Assembly (NCBI GenBank): GCA_034408895.1
Contig: JAWXCI010000037.1
Span: 1-16,689, forward strand
Direction: 5' to 3'
Length of the DNA: 16,689 bases
Source of the DNA: UBA4660 sp034408895
GTDB taxonomy: Bacteria > Bacteroidota > Bacteroidia > Flavobacteriales_D > Sanyastnellaceae
Shown: one piece after another, positions 14,897-16,689 of the stretch
Numbering within the stretch: the stretch's first letter is position 1
How the letters are laid out: the number at the start of each line of letters is the position of its first letter
Made by a program: the position numbers and the translations under genes
Notes under the pieces: model-generated
Databases searched by the model: none
What the model was told of the DNA's origin: nothing
The model's input: only the letters and a program-made list of their open reading frames with translations

Positions 14897-15301
14897 TCAT
14901 TGAATCATTACACCCTTGCTGTTGAGCAAAGGAACCATGATGAAATTTTTTTTTGTAATGCTGTCCGGCACGAAAATATACTTCTTGTCGAACATTTTTT
15001 CATGCTCGAAAAAACTCACCCAATACTGGTTGGTGAGTGCAAAGGCTTCTTCCATTATTATTTCTACTTTGCGAAAACTCATGGCATCCACCACATCCAG
15101 AAAGTAGCGGACTGTTGCTGTTTCCTTCTTGCGTCCTTGTAACTCACCGTAGCCCCGCGCATTTACCAGCACTCCTTCCACTGGCACATCTTTCAGATTG
15201 AGAAAATAAACCGACCAGTGTTTCATTTCGCCCGGCCCGCGTTCCGGCAGCACCGCGATAGCAATGTTTTTTACTTCCGGAAGTTCAATGTCCTTTCTCA
15301 T
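14897..15301 (-). CDS. Conserved Bacteroidetes protein of unknown function
   Basis: A 134-residue soluble protein from the ATG at 15301 (MRKDIELPEVKNIAIAVLPE). The frame continues 20 residues further upstream to 15361, which would overlap the hydrolase gene by 32 bases; the shorter start is preferred because the upstream residues are not protein-like. There is no signal peptide, membrane segment or known catalytic motif. The pattern is mixed alpha/beta: strands at WSVYFLNLK, VEGVLVNARGYGE and ATVRYFLDVV, then KVEIIMEEAFALTNQYWVSFFEHEKMFDKKYIF split over two strands, and a Lys-rich end. I recall similar proteins in Flavobacteria, sometimes mislabelled as a phenylalanyl-tRNA synthetase subunit; nothing here supports that label. 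Tight spacing to the exonuclease gene suggests a shared role. Confidence 0.75.
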   Translation of the reverse strand: MRKDIELPEVKNIAIAVLPERGPGEMKHWSVYFLNLKDVPVEGVLVNARGYGELQGRKKETATVRYFLDVVDAMSFRKVEIIMEEAFALTNQYWVSFFEHEKMFDKKYIFVPDSITKKNFIMVPLLNSKGVMIQ

Positions 15302-15329
15302 GATGGAAGGAGTTAGGTGGCAAATAAAA

Positions 15330-16496
15330 TCATTGTGAGGCAATGTCTCTGGCAGCATCAAGACAAAGGCGCAAGTCCTCCGATACTCTATTGTTTGTTG
15401 TAGAAGAATGGTTGTGACCCAGTCTCACCACAATAATTTTTTGGGATGGAATCACTGCGATGTATTGACCACGAAGTCCCCGGCATGAAAAAAAGAAATC
15501 ATCATTATGTGTACCCAGCCACCAATGGTAGCCGTACCAAAAACATTTTTCCCCCTTGGGGTCAGGTATATAGCAGGGAGTCAATGCCTCCTCCACAAAA
15601 CCCGGTTGAATAAGCGTATCCGCATTCCACACTCCATCATGTTCAAATAATTTCCCTATGCGGGCATAGTCCCTCGCGGTGGCATAAAACCCGCTGAACG
15701 TTTTTTCGAGTCCGCCCTCGTGGTCAAGGTTCCAATGCGCGTTGTGCTCAGCACCTATGCACGACCATATTTTTTCCTGGAAGTAAAGAGAGGGTGTTTT
15801 GCCTGTGGCTTTTTTCAGGATGAGGCCCAGCAACACACTATTGCCTCCTTCATAGATCCACATACTTCCGGGTTCACTTTCAACTTTAAATTTCATAGTT
15901 TCCTCTTCCAGTTGTTTACCGTAATAAGCCTTGGCCATGAATCCGAAAGGACTGCTGTAGCTCTCGCCAAAAGGAATCCCTGATGACATTTGTAAAAGGT
16001 TCCTTATAGTGAGTTTCGCATTCAAGCCTTCGGAAAATTCAGGAAGAAAATCTCCCACTTTTTGGTCGAGTGATTCAATGTAACCTTCATCCACTGCTAT
16101 ACCTATGAGCATCCCTACAAAACTCTTCGCCATGCTGAAAGAATTGGACATGGTAGAATCGGTGTAGTCCCGCCAGTATTTTTCAAACAACAACGAATCA
16201 TTCCTGAAAACGAGAAAGGCGCAGGTCTCCAGCGAGTCAAGGTATTCTGAATGTTCCAAACGGAGCGTTCCGCTATTGAATGAGGAGGAAAGTAGCCACG
16301 GTTCCGGGTTGCCTTTTGTCATAGTGCTTACGCTGAAGAAGGGCAGGTCATCAATATCGGGTTTCGATTTTCCAATGAAATAAGTTTTCCCGATACCATA
16401 AAAAACATGTTGGTTGCCTGTGAGCCACAACAACACGCAGCATAAGGCCACCACTAACAGCAGGCTTAAGAATATTCTTTTTATCCAGCGTTTCAT
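15330..16496 (-). CDS. Membrane-anchored serine hydrolase, beta-lactamase-like (class C / NylB type)
   Basis: A 388-residue protein from the ATG at 16496 (MKRWIKRIFLSLLLVVALCC). The frame is open 63 residues further upstream, but that part is not protein-like and lies over a promoter candidate. A basic start and hydrophobic segment at 8-26 make it a signal anchor. The catalytic core shows SMAK (S121-x-x-K124) and a tyrosine motif YEGGNSVLLG (Y215) that aligns with the YSSGDT-type of 6-aminohexanoate-oligomer hydrolases and not with YxN. GFYATARDYARIG (269-281) follows, and CRGLRGQY (338-345) stands at the place of the KTG box. Family knowledge: esterase, peptidase or amidase activity toward unknown substrates is common, and true beta-lactam resistance is unlikely. 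It leads the operon, 28 bases before the conserved small protein. Confidence 0.9.
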   Translation of the reverse strand: MKRWIKRIFLSLLLVVALCCVLLWLTGNQHVFYGIGKTYFIGKSKPDIDDLPFFSVSTMTKGNPEPWLLSSSFNSGTLRLEHSEYLDSLETCAFLVFRNDSLLFEKYWRDYTDSTMSNSFSMAKSFVGMLIGIAVDEGYIESLDQKVGDFLPEFSEGLNAKLTIRNLLQMSSGIPFGESYSSPFGFMAKAYYGKQLEEETMKFKVESEPGSMWIYEGGNSVLLGLILKKATGKTPSLYFQEKIWSCIGAEHNAHWNLDHEGGLEKTFSGFYATARDYARIGKLFEHDGVWNADTLIQPGFVEEALTPCYIPDPKGEKCFWYGYHWWLGTHNDDFFFSCRGLRGQYIAVIPSQKIIVVRLGHNHSSTTNNRVSEDLRLCLDAARDIASQ

Positions 16497-16516
16497 ATTG
16501 ATGATAGATGAGCGGG

Positions 16517-16524
16517 CGAAAGTA
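16517..16524 (-). promoter_or_regulatory. Candidate -7 promoter element of the hydrolase operon
   Basis: The minus strand reads TACTTTCGCC, 20 bases before the preferred start at 16496. The same nonamer TACTTTCGC occurs before prfB. No TTG lies at a proper distance. Its position inside the longer frame argues for the shorter start. Confidence 0.5.
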
Positions 16525-16633
16525 AGAGATGGCAGGATGCAGATAGCAGCAGGCACGCAACGTAACTTGACACTCTTGACCCTCACCTCGTGTCGAATAA
16601 TGCAAGTTGTTTTTGCTATTGTGTAATTCCTGA

Positions 16634-16660
16634 GCTGCAAGGCTCCCCCAGCTTTGCAGC
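16634..16660. repeat. Strong hairpin near the right edge
   Basis: GCTGCAAGGCT (16634-16644) and AGCTTTGCAGC (16650-16660) form an 11-base stem with one wobble around a CCCCC loop. No T run follows on either strand, so it is not an ordinary terminator. It lies in the spacer upstream of the hydrolase operon and could be a dispersed element or the end of an unseen neighbour. Confidence 0.5.
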
Positions 16661-16689
16661 GTAATAATTCAGTAACTAAAAACAAAAAC

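Noticed and set aside
15302..15361. 20-residue N-terminal extension of the conserved small protein
   Set aside because: It would overlap the hydrolase gene by 32 bases; the ATG at 15301 gives a natural start and normal spacing.
15330..16496. A beta-lactam resistance gene
   Set aside because: The tyrosine motif is of the NylB-like type and the KTG box is replaced; the family is mostly esterases and amidases.
16497..16685. 63-residue N-terminal extension of the serine hydrolase
   Set aside because: It would place the signal anchor internally and covers a TACTTTCGCC promoter element and spacer sequence.

Overview
The window looks like a stretch of a Bacteroidetes (Bacteroidota) chromosome carrying mostly conserved, vertically inherited genes. 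Four things point that way. The gene families are typical of the phylum: a multi-repeat DUF349 protein, a PorT-type outer-membrane barrel, a coiled-coil OmpA lipoprotein, and a small conserved protein beside a PolB-type exonuclease. Most gene starts lack a Shine-Dalgarno sequence and are preceded by A-rich leaders. Several starts are preceded by the phylum's -7 element, TAnnTTTG or the close variant TAnnTTCG. The intergenic spacers hold short hairpin and direct repeats (CGCAAAG, TCCCGAT, CGTAATT) of a kind I recall as dispersed in Bacteroidetes genomes. I see no tRNA, rRNA, CRISPR array, transposase or phage gene.

Layout, left to right. Positions 1-4430 are on the minus strand: the N-terminus of a membrane protein running off the left edge, a radical SAM/SPASM enzyme, a PepP-like Xaa-Pro aminopeptidase, and a five-repeat DUF349 protein with its own terminator. 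From a divergent spacer at about 4431-4637, recX, prfB and fumC run rightwards. prfB contains the classical +1 programmed frameshift. fumC ends in a strong hairpin terminator. After a roughly 470-base spacer without a convincing gene comes an OmpA-family lipoprotein (8315-9307). It converges on a cysteine-repeat lipoprotein (9716-10678, minus). recJ (10795-12582, plus) is divergent from that gene and overlaps tail-to-tail by 17 bases with a small secreted TonB-C-like protein (12566-12901, minus). A repeat-rich spacer precedes an outer-membrane beta-barrel gene (13249-14061, plus). The right end is a compact minus-strand operon: an anchored serine hydrolase, a conserved small protein and a DEDDy 3'-5' exonuclease.

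Functionally the window mixes DNA repair (RecX, RecJ, the PolB-like exonuclease), translation (RF2), central metabolism (fumarase), peptide turnover (PepP) and envelope proteins (OmpA lipoprotein, cysteine-repeat lipoprotein, barrel, TonB-C-like protein). No single obvious new system ties them together. The items most worth a second look are four. One is the prfB frameshift site, which carries the only functionally placed perfect AGGAGG I see, in a stretch whose starts do not use Shine-Dalgarno pairing. The others are the six-repeat Cys/Asp lipoprotein, the intergenic repeats (including three heptamers spaced exactly 21 bases apart), and the little-characterised partner of the PolB-like exonuclease.
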